64,000 nucleotides of DNA from Plasmodiophora brassicae (Eukaryota; Endomyxa: Phytomyxea; Phytomyxea; Plasmodiophorida). Both the position numbers and the translations under genes were made by a program. The first letter of the stretch is position 1; every line of letters starts with the position of its first letter. This document shows, one piece after another, positions 20,215 through 31,600 of this stretch. The notes beneath the pieces are model-generated. The model saw only the letters and a list, made by a program, of their open reading frames with translations. It searched no databases and was not told the origin of the DNA. The stretch is taken from positions 682,001-746,000 of the forward strand of contig CP145423.1 in assembly GCA_036867785.1 (NCBI GenBank), written 5' to 3'.

Positions 20215-20945
20215 TTACCTGCCCGGTGTCGATTTGGGTTTCCAACTCAGCATCTCTTCTGAGACCACTGTCCACTCCCCATCGTGTTTGCAAATCCGTC
20301 CACACATTCTTCTCCTGTAGACCGGACCGCCAACTAGGCCACGAGAGCAGCTGCTCTCGTGGCCTAGTTGGCGGTCCGGTCTACACTCCCCAGGAATATG
20401 TTCGATCGTGAACGTGTACTTCCTCAGCTTCATTCCCCAGCGTTCCAACCGCTCTGCTGCTGGTTGTGTACATTTCTGTGGGTTATATATGTGCATGAGG
20501 TTCCTGTGGTCGGTGTACAGTCTGAATGGTTTTCCCGTTTGTAGGAGATAGTCCAGTTTTTCTACCACGTCCAACAGGGCACTGGCTTCTTTGTCTGGCG
20601 TAGACCAGTTCAATTCTGAGCCTGTGAATTTGTGTCCTGTGAATCCTAGTGGTTGGTGGTTGGCTTCCCACACTGGTTTGTCCTTATCTTCCAATGGGAT
20701 TTGCGTTACCATTCCCGCTCTGTGGAACTTGCTGGCGTCTGCAAACACGCACTGTATCATATCCTTTCTTGGATACGCCAGCTGAGTGTTTCTCCCAATC
20801 AATTCCTTCAGCTCTTCGAATGCCTTAGCATGCAGATCATTCCAGCCATGCCTCTTCAGTCTTATTCCTCCAGCGACGGATTTGGTCCTTCTTGGCTGAT
20901 CCTTCATGGATTTCTCATAGATGTCTTGCAGGGGTAGGACAATCC
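20215..20945 (-). pseudogene. G1 RNase H region
   Basis: Shows LPLQDIYEKSMKDQPRR, CVFADASKFHRAG, GFTGHKFTGSELNWS and YTDHRNLMHIY, i.e. the connection and RNase H domain that removes RNA from the cDNA hybrid. Left end holds the palindrome insertion; right end is the C1 LTR. Confidence 0.85.
20316..20385. mobile_element. 70-bp perfect palindrome insertion
   Basis: 70 bp, TGTAGACCGG to CCGGTCTACA, self-complementary along its whole length, flanked by CTCC (20312-20315, 20386-20389), so it behaved as one insertion into G1. Each half equals the 35-bp end of the insert at 2698. It looks like two inverted terminal repeats with no interior. Confidence 0.85.
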
Positions 20946-21129
20946 TGTCGAACAACGTATCCACTACGACCAGCAGCACATGCCTGCAGCACGTGAACGC
21001 CGTCACGCACTCCGCGACTCCGTGCCCGCCGGCGTTGGCAACCGTTACACCGTCGGCGACTACGTCGCCACTGTAAAGTCCGCCGCACACGCCGTACGTA
21101 ATACATCCACTTCATTATTGTCCTTCTCA
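20946..21129 (+). repeat. C1 5' LTR
   Basis: 184 bp, TGTCGAACAA to CTTCTCA; only one or two differences from the C3 5' LTR by eye. Confidence 0.9.
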
Positions 21130-21143
21130 GATTAACAGTCGTA
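21130..21143 (+). promoter_or_regulatory. C1 primer site complementary to tRNA-Asn anticodon arm
   Basis: GATTAACAGTCGTA directly after the LTR. Its complement TACGACTGTTAATC contains the GTT anticodon in an anticodon stem-loop context (as recalled for yeast tRNA-Asn). Confidence 0.65.
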
Positions 21144-21172
21144 TAGGCGCAGGCGCTGAGCCTCTACTCGCC

Positions 21173-24100
21173 ATGGCCGAGCGCCAGGCGACGCCTAACA
21201 CGGATGACGACCCGCTGCGTCATCTGTCGCTCGAGGAGATCGACACCCGAATTGCCGAAGCGGAGGCAACGATCGCTAGGCAGGAGAAGATCGACCGTCT
21301 CCGTGTCCTGCAGCAGCAGCTGGCGCGTCCGACCAGCTGTCCATCGACCCCGGCCATGCCGATCATCGCCGAGGCGCACAGCCGAAGCGACGCAGGCCGA
21401 CTGCCCATGCCCAAGTTCGACGGTACTCCCGACTCGTTCACGTCCTGGGTTCAGACAGCTGCACTCTGGTTTCGCAATCGTGGGTACGCGGACGTCATCG
21501 GGATCAACGAAGATGGCTCGCCGACTGCGACAACCGGTACGGCACACGACCCAGCTCTCGAGGCAGCCGCGCGCGAGATTCTACTCGTCCACATGCTGGA
21601 CCACAAGATCGCGTCCGCATTGTCTTTGTTTCAGGCAGGCTCGGCTGCCAAGTGCTGGCGCGTGCTGTTCCAGGCGTACAGCCCGTCGTCGCTGGCATCG
21701 GTCGTGCGCGCCGTCCGCGACCTCGTCACGGTCCAGCACATGCCCGGCGAGTCGGTCGCCACGTACGCCGCCCGAGTTCAAGCAGCGGCTCATCGCGTCC
21801 GGTCGACGGTACCGACCGAGATGCTGTCCCTCACCGACGCATTGGTCGCCGTCCTCATCTTGGCCAACGCATCATCCGATCTCGACGCCGTCGTCGCTGG
21901 CCTGCACAATCGTGCTCTGGACACGCTGCCCAGTGTCTCCGAGGTCGTCGGGTCGTTGACAAGCGAGGAGATCAGGGTCCAAGACGTGCGGGACCGACAC
22001 GACGCGTTCCAAACGGCCAACCGCTCCAGTTGCGCCACATCGACGCGTCCCCGTGGACCACGACGCAACGAGTCCTGCGTCTTCCATCCCGGATCCAAGC
22101 ACACTAACGGCGAATGCACGCTGCAACGACACATCTGGTACCGCGACAGCAACGCGAAAAGCAATACATCCTCACCAACGTCCAACGAGTATCCAACGTC
22201 TGGCGCTCATCCGATCGATCCGGCGCCCGAGCCGATGCGTGCTTTGTCGGCACGCCACGCCATCGACGTGTACGCGAACTCAGTAGGCCTACTGGACTCA
22301 GCGTGTTCCACGACGATGACGCCCCTGCGCCGACATCTCAGCTGCTATCGCCAAGGCACCGGACCGGAAGTTGAGCTAGCCGATCTGTCGCGTACGACCA
22401 CTTCCGGTCGAGGCGTGACGTCATTCGGCATGGATGTCCAGGCGACGAGTATCGATTCGCTGCACGTTCCCCGACTTGGCCAAGCGCTAGTATCAGTTGG
22501 CCAGCTCACCAGATCAGGTCACAAGATCGTGTTCGACGGCGATACCGCGAAGATCTACTCGGGGGCCAACTGGACGGCGCCCGTCGGTCAGCCAGTGGCC
22601 GTCAGTCAACGAGGACACGATAACCTGTACCGGATTCCATTATCCGCTCCAACCTCCGCGCCCGGCACACTTCACTCTGCCCGAGTCTGCTCCTTGATCG
22701 CATCCAGCGTCTCATGCCGCGTCGCTAAGGTCACCGCCGCAGCTCCAGCTGTCTGGCACGCTCGAACCGGCCACCTGGGTTACGGCAACCTGCGCATCCT
22801 GCACAAACGTTGTCGTGGCATGAAGTTCGACGGGCCAATCCCGAGGCCGCAAGATCGATGTCCATGCGCTGCATGTTTACTCGCCAAGGGCAAACGGTCA
22901 TCATTCCCTCCCAGTACGTCGCGCGCGCGTCGTGTTGGCGATCTCGTCCATAGCGATCTGTCCGGACGGTGGCCTGTCGTCGGTGTCGGCGGCTTTGAGT
23001 ACTACCAGACCATGCTGGACGATTCCTCTCGGTACCTGTCCGTCTATCTGCTACGTCGCAAATCGGAGGCGCTCGACGTCATCAAGCACTATGACGCGCG
23101 TCTTCGCAACCAGGAAGGACGTGGTATCCGGACGTTCCAGACCGACGGTGGCGGCGAGTACAACTCCAAGGCGTGCGTCCTGTTCTACAACGAGTCCGGC
23201 ATCCTGCACCGCAAATCTGTCCCGTACACGCCCGAGCAGAACGGCCGCGCTGAAAGCGTCAACCACACGCTCTGCGGTATCGAAAGCTCAATCCGGTGCC
23301 ACTCTCGCATGCCTGACTCCACGTGGCCCTGGTCGCTGTCCTACTCTGCGATACTGTACAACATCCACCCCAGATCAGTCCTTCCCGGGCGTCGCACATC
23401 GTTCGAGGCTGCTCGTCGCGCCCTACCTAACATCTCGGCCCTTCGTGTCTACGGTTGCGATGCCTATGCCATGCGACCGCATCCAGCCACGAAGAAGCCG
23501 AGCAAGTTGGAGCCTCGTCGTGTTCGCGCTGTGTTTATCGGTTTCACGCCCGGCATGAAGGCTTGGCGGTTCTACGACGTGGACCGGGAAGACACGTTCG
23601 AGAGCACGACTGCCGAGTTCCTGGAGACCTCGTTCACATTCGGCTTTGGAAGATCCAGCCCTGCTAGTTCATCATCAGCGCCACCGTCCAGTCCCGAGTC
23701 GAGCTCTGCGCCGAACGTTGACACGATCGTCCCGACGCCCGTCTCTTCCGACGCCGTCATGGCACCTCTACCATCGACGTCAGCATCCTCTCTCGCAGCA
23801 TCCCCTCCCGAGCCTCCGTCACCTGCCGCTGCGTCATCGCCTTCCGAGATCGTCCGACCGTCGCGCTCACCGTCTCCTGATGACGTATCCACCGACGAAG
23901 ATGATGATGACGCTGAAGATGATCCCGACTACGAAGGTTCGGCGTCCAGCAACGACTCTCCCAACGAAGCTGCCGACCCCGACGTCCACGACAATTCCGA
24001 TGCTGCTGATATCGTTGACCACAATGTCATCGACGTGCCACGCCCTCGCCGATCGAATCGTCGTCGTCAACCGCCTGGTGAATGGTGGAAGGCGCCGGAG

Positions 24101-25458
24101 GCGGCCAATCGTTCGTCGACACGGTGGTCCTCGACGGTCGACGCCTGGTTCCAGAATCCGACCCTAACGTTCCCGACACAGCGCCCTCCTCGTCGCTCCC
24201 GCCGACTGATCCGGCATTGGCAGCAGGTTGAGGAGCGCCGTCTGATCGATCAGGCCATCAGGTCCAACCGTCCGACATGTCGCGGCGCAGCTGCCAAGGC
24301 ATGTCGAGCCAAGGTATCCGCCCCGATCGACCCAGCCCGTCTACCACGACCCGACCTGTCGAAGCTGAAAGCGACCGACATTCCCGTACCCAACTCAATG
24401 GCCGATGCCCTCTCATCACCTTTCGCTGGCCACTGGTGGGACGCCGCCGTCACCCAGATGGCAACACTGGACGCCAAGGACACGTTCGGCCCGCTAATCG
24501 ACCTGCCGAAAAGTAAGATCGCTGTTGGCGCCAAGTGGGTGTTCCGAGTGAAGTCCTCGCTCAGTGGCAACGGTGGCATCCGCAAGTTCACCGCCCGACT
24601 CTGTGCTCAGGGCTTCCGACAACGCCCCGGCATCGACTTCGACGATACGTTCGCGCCGACCGCCCGTGCCACTGCGTTCCTCGTTATCCTAGCGCTCGCG
24701 GCGCAGCACGGCCTGCATCTTCGCCAGGTCGACTGGGTGGCCGCATACCTGAACGCCGACATGCTCCATGATGTTTACATTCGTCAGCCGGATGGCTTCA
24801 CCGATCATCACGTCCCGTACCGAGTTCGTCAACTGCAAAAGGCCCTTTATGGAACGAAACAAGGCGCCGAACGTTGGTACAAGACGCTTCGGGAGATGCT
24901 GTTATCACTCGGATTCGAATCGATCATCGCGGACCCCTGCGTCTTCCGGTACGATCGCGATGGAAAGTTCATGATCATGTCGGTGCACACCGACGACGGT
25001 CTGCTGGCGTACAATGACGTCCCGTTCGCGGAATCCGTTCTCGAGAAGCTCTCCACGATGGCCGAGATCACCGATCAAGGTGAACCGTCGACCCTGCTTG
25101 GCATGCGCATCCGACGCGAACCTGGCACCGGCGCCATCACCCTTGACCAAGCCGAGTACATCGAGAAGGTGTTGAGCGACTTCAACATGTCGCATTGTCA
25201 TCCGGTCGACACGCCGCACCAGCCTGGCGTTCACCTATCAACGACAATGAGTCCACAAAGCGACCTCGACCGTGACGAAATGGCGACCAAGCCGTACCTC
25301 AAACTTATTGGCTGCCTGACATGGCTCGCCCATCGATGCCGTCCCGACATCGCGTACATAACGAATGTACTGGCCCAATTCTCCTCGAATCCCGGCATCC
25401 AGCATTGGCGTGCGGGGCAACGCGTTCTTAAGTACCTCGCCGGCACCATGACGCACGG
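21173..25458 (+). CDS. C1 Copia polyprotein (gag-protease-integrase-reverse transcriptase)
   Basis: One frame of ~1,430 residues. Order is Copia-type, with integrase before reverse transcriptase: gag (~1-280); an unusual zinc knuckle CVFHPGSKHTNGEC (Cx2Hx4Hx4C, ~305); protease GLLDSACSTTMTPL (~370); integrase with WHARTGHLGY and CPCAAC finger, VHSDLSGRWP, FQTDGGGEYNS and PEQNGRAESVN (~520-720); a Pro/Ser/Asp-rich linker (~820-960); reverse transcriptase with KWVFRVKSSL, DWVAAYLNADM and catalytic box SVHTDDGLLAY (~1080-1330). Start chosen at MAERQATPNTDDDP, 35 bp after the LTR. RNase H is absent here but present in C3. Confidence 0.9.
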
Positions 25459-27895
25459 GACTGTATTCCGGAATTGATTTACTCATCCACTGCACTGCAT
25501 ATAGGAATTGCTGCAGATCTCTGGCAGTTTTGGGACACTGCATCTGCTGGAGCATTCTGATTCGTTCTGGATCGTGGGATACCCCTTCTGGCGTGAAAAT
25601 GCGTCCAGCGAATTTCACCTTCCTCAAGAAGAAGTCACATTTATCCAGGTTGAACTTCAGATTGTGTTTCTCTGCCAACCGCAATGTGTAATCTAACACC
25701 CTGAACCATTCTTGTTCAGTTGTGGCATGCCCCAGAATGTCGTCTATCCAGATGATGAGTGCCTTCATCAGTAATTCACCGAATATTTCTGCCATCCTGG
25801 CCTGAAACTGTGGCGATGAATTCAATCCTCCTTGGATTGTTCTGGTTGGTGTGAATACTCCTCTGTCCGTTGCGAACGAGAACATTTCCTGACATTCTTT
25901 TGCTAGCGGCATAAGCCAAAAGCCCTTAAATGCATCCAAAGAGAACCAGTACTTGGACCCTGCCAAGTGTTGTACAATGGCTTCCAGGAATGGCATTGGC
26001 CATGCAGTTGCTTCACACCACTTGTTGACCTCTCTTAGATCAACGCACATTCTCCATCCTCTGTTGCCGGGTTTTCGAACAACCACCACTGGTGAGGCCC
26101 ACTCACTATTGTGGTTTTCGTACACTAACCCATATTTCTTCAACAGTGATACGAACTGTGCCAGGAACTCACTTTGTTCCTTGCTGTACCTCCGCGCCTT
26201 ACACCGATACGGTCGGGCTCCCTGCCTCAACCGTGTTCGACAAGGTGTGACCTTGACTGGCGGATCTGGTCCCAGCTTCGTTCTCCAGACATTCCATCTC
26301 TTGAAGGCCAACCTTCGGAGTCTTCTCTTCCACTTGCGTGGCAACCCCTGTTTCATTGCTCGAGCGATTGCGTTGTCTATGCCTTCTCGAATGTCCTTTG
26401 GGACGTCTTCGCCAATTGCGACATCGTCCTCTTCCTGATCCAATATGTACTCATCGCCGTCACCGCATGACGAGTCTCGATTCATACTTGCAATCAGGTA
26501 TTCTAACGCCGTTCTCGGGTCTATCCCTAGTTCTTCTAGGAGGTCTTGACCCAAGTAGATTTCCTTCACGTACTCCATGTCCCATACGAGACATGTGTGC
26601 TTGCGGATCTGCAGCTCCCCAGCACGCGTATGTAAGAGGATGTCCACTTGGATCTCGTGGGTGGCCTGTCCCACTGCTTCCTTACTATCCGCCAGAATCA
26701 ACTTCACTGGTTTCTCCAGTGCTGTCATTTTGGTGTTTGGATGCATCCTGCATAACCTCTTGGCTATTGCCATTGGTATCAGTGTTCTGATGGCTGGCCG
26801 CGGCTCATCCAGCGCTGATAGCGTGACATTGATCTGGTTGTTGGCGCCCTGTGCATATCCAGCCTCAATGTCTGCTGCAAGTTGTCTTAACTTACAGACT
26901 TGGGAGTTCAATGTGCTCGTGCCTCTATCTGCGTTTGCAGCTTGCTCGCCCCTCACCTGTTGCATGCTAGGTTGTGGGTGTTCGGCGGCTTCTTCTGCAT
27001 CCCCAGCGCACTCGCGACTCCATTCCCCTCTGCCTTCCATTGGTTGTTCACCCGTGTATGGCGCACTGTCAATGTAGCCGGCATTCTTCTGGGATTTATT
27101 CGAGCGCTTTGATTTCATCTTCTCGAAGGTTTTGGTCTTCTGTTCTTCAGTTGCCTTCGAGCAGTCTCTCAGCGTGTGCGGACCGCTGCAGAACCAGCAC
27201 TTCGGTTTGCGTTCTGCATCGTCCGACTTTTGCCTCTTCTGGTCGGCACGTCCTTCCGGATCTTCCGTGTTGGCACTGCCGTCGTTCTTCAGACGTCTCT
27301 TGCCTCCGCTCCCTTTTTTGAGCGGCGGGACCGTATCGTCCTTCTTGAACGGTTTGGTCTTGTTCGCCTCCTTGGCAGCCACCATCTGCTGATAGTGCCG
27401 TACCTCGTCGAACATAATGGCTTTCTCCTCAATGAGCTTGAGCAGGCTGCGTGTATCAGTCCTAAGCTCCTTCATGGAGGTTTCTGACAGTTCGGTGACG
27501 GCCGCCCTAAGCTCATCTGGCCATATGCCGCGAAGCAGCAATTTGGCCTTGAGCTTCTGGCCCTGTACACCTTCGAACATGTTCTGGCAGGCGTGCTCTT
27601 TCACCAGTCTTGCGAACTGGGCTCCGTAGTCGGCCACTCGTGCTGCCGCCGCCGGGATGCTCTTCTTCATCCGCATGTCCCGGAACGTGTCGACGAACTT
27701 GGCACCCCTCTTGGGTGTTGCGGTCGTCATTCTCCGTTCCAGCAGGCCTAGCAACACGTCGTCCGGGATGTCATCAGTCGTGTAGACTTTGTCGATTTCG
27801 TCCAGCGTCATGAGTGAAGCCAGTAGGTGCTCGTCCACCATTGTTCGGACTCTGGCCTCGACATCGTGTAATCCGGTATAGCTTATACTGGGCAA
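25459..27895 (-). pseudogene. G1 gag, protease and reverse transcriptase part
   Basis: Gag capsid-like helices, zinc knuckle CWFCSGPHTLRDC, protease-region blocks (LIPMAIAKRLCRM, LGQDLLEELGIDP), and reverse transcriptase with CVDLREVNKWCEA, DAFKGFWLMPL and IWIDDILGH. It stops at the C1 junction just after the SIPEYS motif of the connection region. Confidence 0.88.
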
Positions 27896-28118
27896 ACCAC
27901 TTCACCAGTGCAGCTTGTCCTGCCGACGTGAGTTTCGGTTTCCGGTTGTCCTCATCCTTCTGAACGAGGTTCCTCAGGCGGACCATCTCGGTCCTCGTGG
28001 ACGCGCTCTTCTGTGTCTGCGGCTTCAATGGTGGTTGCGGGCTGTTGTCTTGCGACTCGATTTCCTCCACCATTGTCACCGCCTCCTCGCGCTGCATCCA
28101 TCCCAGGTCGGCTTCCAT
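27774..28118 (-). pseudogene. G1 gag start
   Basis: Begins MEADLGWMQREEAVTMVEE with an acidic stretch then KWFAQYKLYRI, matching the order of the G3 gag start. 28119-28304 is leader without a gene. Confidence 0.75.
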
Positions 28119-28295
28119 CTTGTCAGACGTTCTCCTCTGGTGCGTTGTGGATTGTTCTCGTGTTCAGATGCTAGCCTCATGTTTGTGCTATTGCAGAATG
28201 AACACTCCGTTTCCACTTCCGCGATCCTGAGGCTGCGTCACGCCGTTTTGCCTGGAACGTGATTCACGGGCGTCTCTCTTCTTGGTTCAGCCGGT

Positions 28296-28305
28296 AGTGA
28301 TCACT
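28296..28305 (-). promoter_or_regulatory. G1 palindromic primer-site candidate
   Basis: AGTGATCACT, first base being the last of the 5' LTR. Confidence 0.6.
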
Positions 28306-28453
28306 GTGACGTCCTTCAAGCTTCGAGACGTTCGCGGTGAGAAGCTAACTGAGCTCCCTGGCTGTCTGCTGATAGCCTCTCAGTCTATGACGTCAACTGT
28401 CTCTCTCTGGTGACTATTGTCAGTCTGGTTTATTTCGGGCCGTCTGGCCTCAC
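28305..28453 (-). repeat. G1 5' LTR, inner half
   Basis: 149 bp; with 34259-34449 it totals 340 bp, exactly the 3' LTR length. Separated by D1. Confidence 0.92.
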
Positions 28454-28599
28454 TGTGACGACAGAGCAAGATGTGTCAACCACACGGATTGACCGACTGA
28501 GGTCGGTCCAACGCCGTGGACGTTTATTGTAGTAGTGCGCTGCGGAGGAGCCCAATTAGGTGCCGGCTGAGTCGCCAAGACAGCGACTCGACCGTGACA
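28454..28599 (-). repeat. D1 3' LTR
   Basis: 146 bp, TGTCACGGTC to GTCGTCACA on the minus strand, next to the AAAAGGGGACTATTA purine tract. Confidence 0.95.
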
Positions 28600-28612
28600 T
28601 AATAGTCCCCTT

Positions 28613-31600
28613 TTACGGGCGTCGAAGACGGGGTCCGGGCTTGTCTGGGTACCGAGCGTGGAATGCCGCGAGCAGGCGATCGAATCCGCCGGTGCCCTGC
28701 AAGTTGGAGGCGGGTTCCCAGGTGCGCTCGGATGCAGGGTAGCCTTCCCAGTCGATATAATACTGCAGCTTACCAGCACGATATCGAGAGTCCAGGACCT
28801 CCTTCACGATGAACAGCGGTTGGTCGTCGTCGTCGAGCAGAATCGGGGGTGGCGGAGGCTGCACACGATGGGGTATCACGTTCGGGACGTACGGTTCCAG
28901 TTGGGATGCGTGGAAGACGTTGTGGATGCGGAAGGATGCCGGGAGCAGGAGTTCGTAGGCGACCGGATTAACGATGCGACTAACTTCGAAAGGCCCGAGC
29001 ATTTGGACATCCAGCTTACCGCATGGCCGGCCAGTCGCAATTGCCCCTCGACGGAGCATGACCAACTCCCCGATCTTGAAGTCGGGATGAGGTCGGCGTT
29101 TCCGATCCGCAGCTCGTTTCATGGTGCTGACAGCACGATGCAGTTGGCGGTGTAGGTAACGGCGAATGGCCGTCAAGTTCTCCACGCGTTCATCGGCAGA
29201 GGGATTGGAGCTACCGTGTTTGCAAGGACGAGGGTCGCGTAGCTGAGGGTGGTAGCCGTAGTTCGCGAAGAAGGGAGACATTCCAGTGGACGAATGGTCG
29301 ACGTTATTGTAAGAGAATTCGGCCAGCGGCAATAAGGGCTCCCAGTCGTCTTGCAGGTAGCACACATAACAGCGAAGGTATTGCTCTAATATCTGGTTGA
29401 CGCGCTCGGTCTGGCCATCAGATTCGGGATGGCGGGATGATGACAGATGGCGTTCAACGCCGAGACGGCATAGGAGGTGCTTCCAGAACAACGATACGAA
29501 CTGGGGTCCGCGATCCGAGACAATGTCGTCGGGCAGGCCATGCAGACGGAACACGTTCTGAAGAAACAGATCGGCAAGCTGATCCGCGGAAATGGATTCT
29601 CGACACGCCACAAAGTGGGCCATCTTCGAATAACGGTCGACCACGACCAGTACAGAGTCATAGCCACGGGAGGAGGGGAGCTTGACGATAAAGTCCATTG
29701 AGATGGAGGACCAGAGAGCGGTTGGAATTGGTAGCGGAAGTAGCAGGCCGGATGGTCGATGGCGAGGAGGTTTGACGCGGCGACACGTGTCACAGGTCGC
29801 CACGTAACCCTTGATGAACGAGGACATCTTGGGCCACCAGAACTCGCGCTTGACGAGCTGCAATGTCTTGCGAACCCCAAAATGACCGGCGGTAACGTTG
29901 TCGTGAAGGCTGTGCAGAACTTCCAGCTTGCGGGCCTCACCAGCGACGACGAGAGCGGTTCCGTTGTATAAGAGACCATCGGCAACGCGGAAACGTCGTC
30001 CACGAGGCCCGTCCAGCGATAATAACGTTTTCTGGACGAAGGGGTCATCGGCTTGTTCGCGACGAATACGTTCGACAAGGGAGATGCCTGATGTACCGGT
30101 CTGGAGAAAGAGAATAGCTGGGTCCGGGCGGAAGAAGCGATGCGGTGGAAGCAGCTGTTGAGACATTGCTAGAATTTCTTCGTCGCCAGGCGAAGGTTGG
30201 TATTCCGGACGACGAGTGAGGGCGTCCGGCTTCCCATGAAGTCGCCCCGGACGATGATGAATCACGAAATCGAATTCGCTAAGCAGTTGAGACCAGCGAA
30301 CCTGACGTCTGTTTAACTTGTGGGTAGACATGAAGTGGACGAGGTTACGATGGTCGCTATGCACGACCGTTTGGTGCTGATCTGAGTCGAGGAACTGCCG
30401 CCACTTAGTGAACGCTTCCACAACCGCCAGGAGTTCCTTGTCGTAAATGGGATAGCTAATCTCGGCAGCAATCAGCTTCCGCGAGAAGTAGGCGATCGGG
30501 TGCAACTCCCCATCTGCGCCGCCCTTTTGCGAAAGGACCATAGCGATGGCAAAGTCTGAGGCGTCGGTCTCGACATCACACGGTTGATGAGGATCGAAAT
30601 GGCCCAAGACAGGTGCCGATGTGAACCCAACTTTCAGAGAGCCGAATGCAGCTTGAGCGTCAGCATCCCAGATAAAGGCGACACCGTCACGCGTCAGGTT
30701 TGTGAGTGGTAGAGCAATTTCCGCGAAGTGAGGAATAAATTTGCGATAAAAATTGGCGAATCCCAAGAATACTTGGAGACCATGGATATCTCGTGGCGGT
30801 TGCCAAGACAGGATAGTGTCGATACGGGCAGGGTCGAGGCGCAGTCCGTCTCGAGAAACGAGGTAGCCGAGAAACTCGACCTCCTTGGCGCCGAAAACAC
30901 ACTTCTCCATATTAGCGGTAAGACTGCTAGCCCGAAGTCGTTCCAGGACGAGGCGCACATGGTGTTCGTGGTCGGCGACGTTCGCAGAAAAAATAAGGAT
31001 GTCGTCCAGATATACGACAACGAACTGGTCGAGGTAATCCTTGAACATATCATTCATGAACGACTGGAACGAAGCCGGTGCGTTTGCGAGGCCAAACGGC
31101 ATAACCAAATATTCGAAGAGTCCATACGGGGTGCGAAACGCCGTCTTCCACTCGTCCCCTTCGCGGATACGAATTTGATTATACGCGCTGCGCAGGTCGA
31201 TTTTCGTGAAGATCGTGGCCCGACTAAGGTTGGCAAGAAGTTGGTCAATAAGAGGCAGTGGATACCGGTTCTTGATCGTGGCAGAATTTAGGCCGCGATA
31301 ATCGACACAAAGTCGCAGCGAGCCGTCTTTCTTGCGTACAAACAGAATGGGCGCACCGGCCGAAGAACGGGAAGGACGAATGAAATTCGACTTTAAATTG
31401 GCTTCCAGATACTGCTTGAGGGCCACCTGCTCTCGTTGGGAAAGACCATATAACCGACAAAATGGTGGCTCCTTGCCGGGCTTAAGATCGATGGGGCAAT
31501 CGGAAGCGCGGTGAGGAGGCAGGCACGCCGGGCTGCCAGTGGCGAACACGTCCGAGAACTCGCGATAGGCGTCAGGAAGCGCAGGCCCGGAGACTGAGTC

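Larger units (their letters stand above)
20946..25458 (+). mobile_element. Copia C1, 3' part absent
   Basis: Plus-strand Ty1/Copia element inserted in G1. Parts: 5' LTR 20946-21129, tRNA-type primer site, a long gag-protease-integrase-reverse transcriptase frame. RNase H and 3' LTR are not present, so no target duplication can be read. Nearly identical in sequence to C3. Broken; otherwise few or no small breaks. Confidence 0.9.

Noticed and set aside
22053-24167. Several Arg/Pro/Ser-rich frames overlapping C1 on both strands
   Set aside because: Shadow frames of GC-rich Copia coding sequence, with no domain and the same pattern repeated in C3 and C2.
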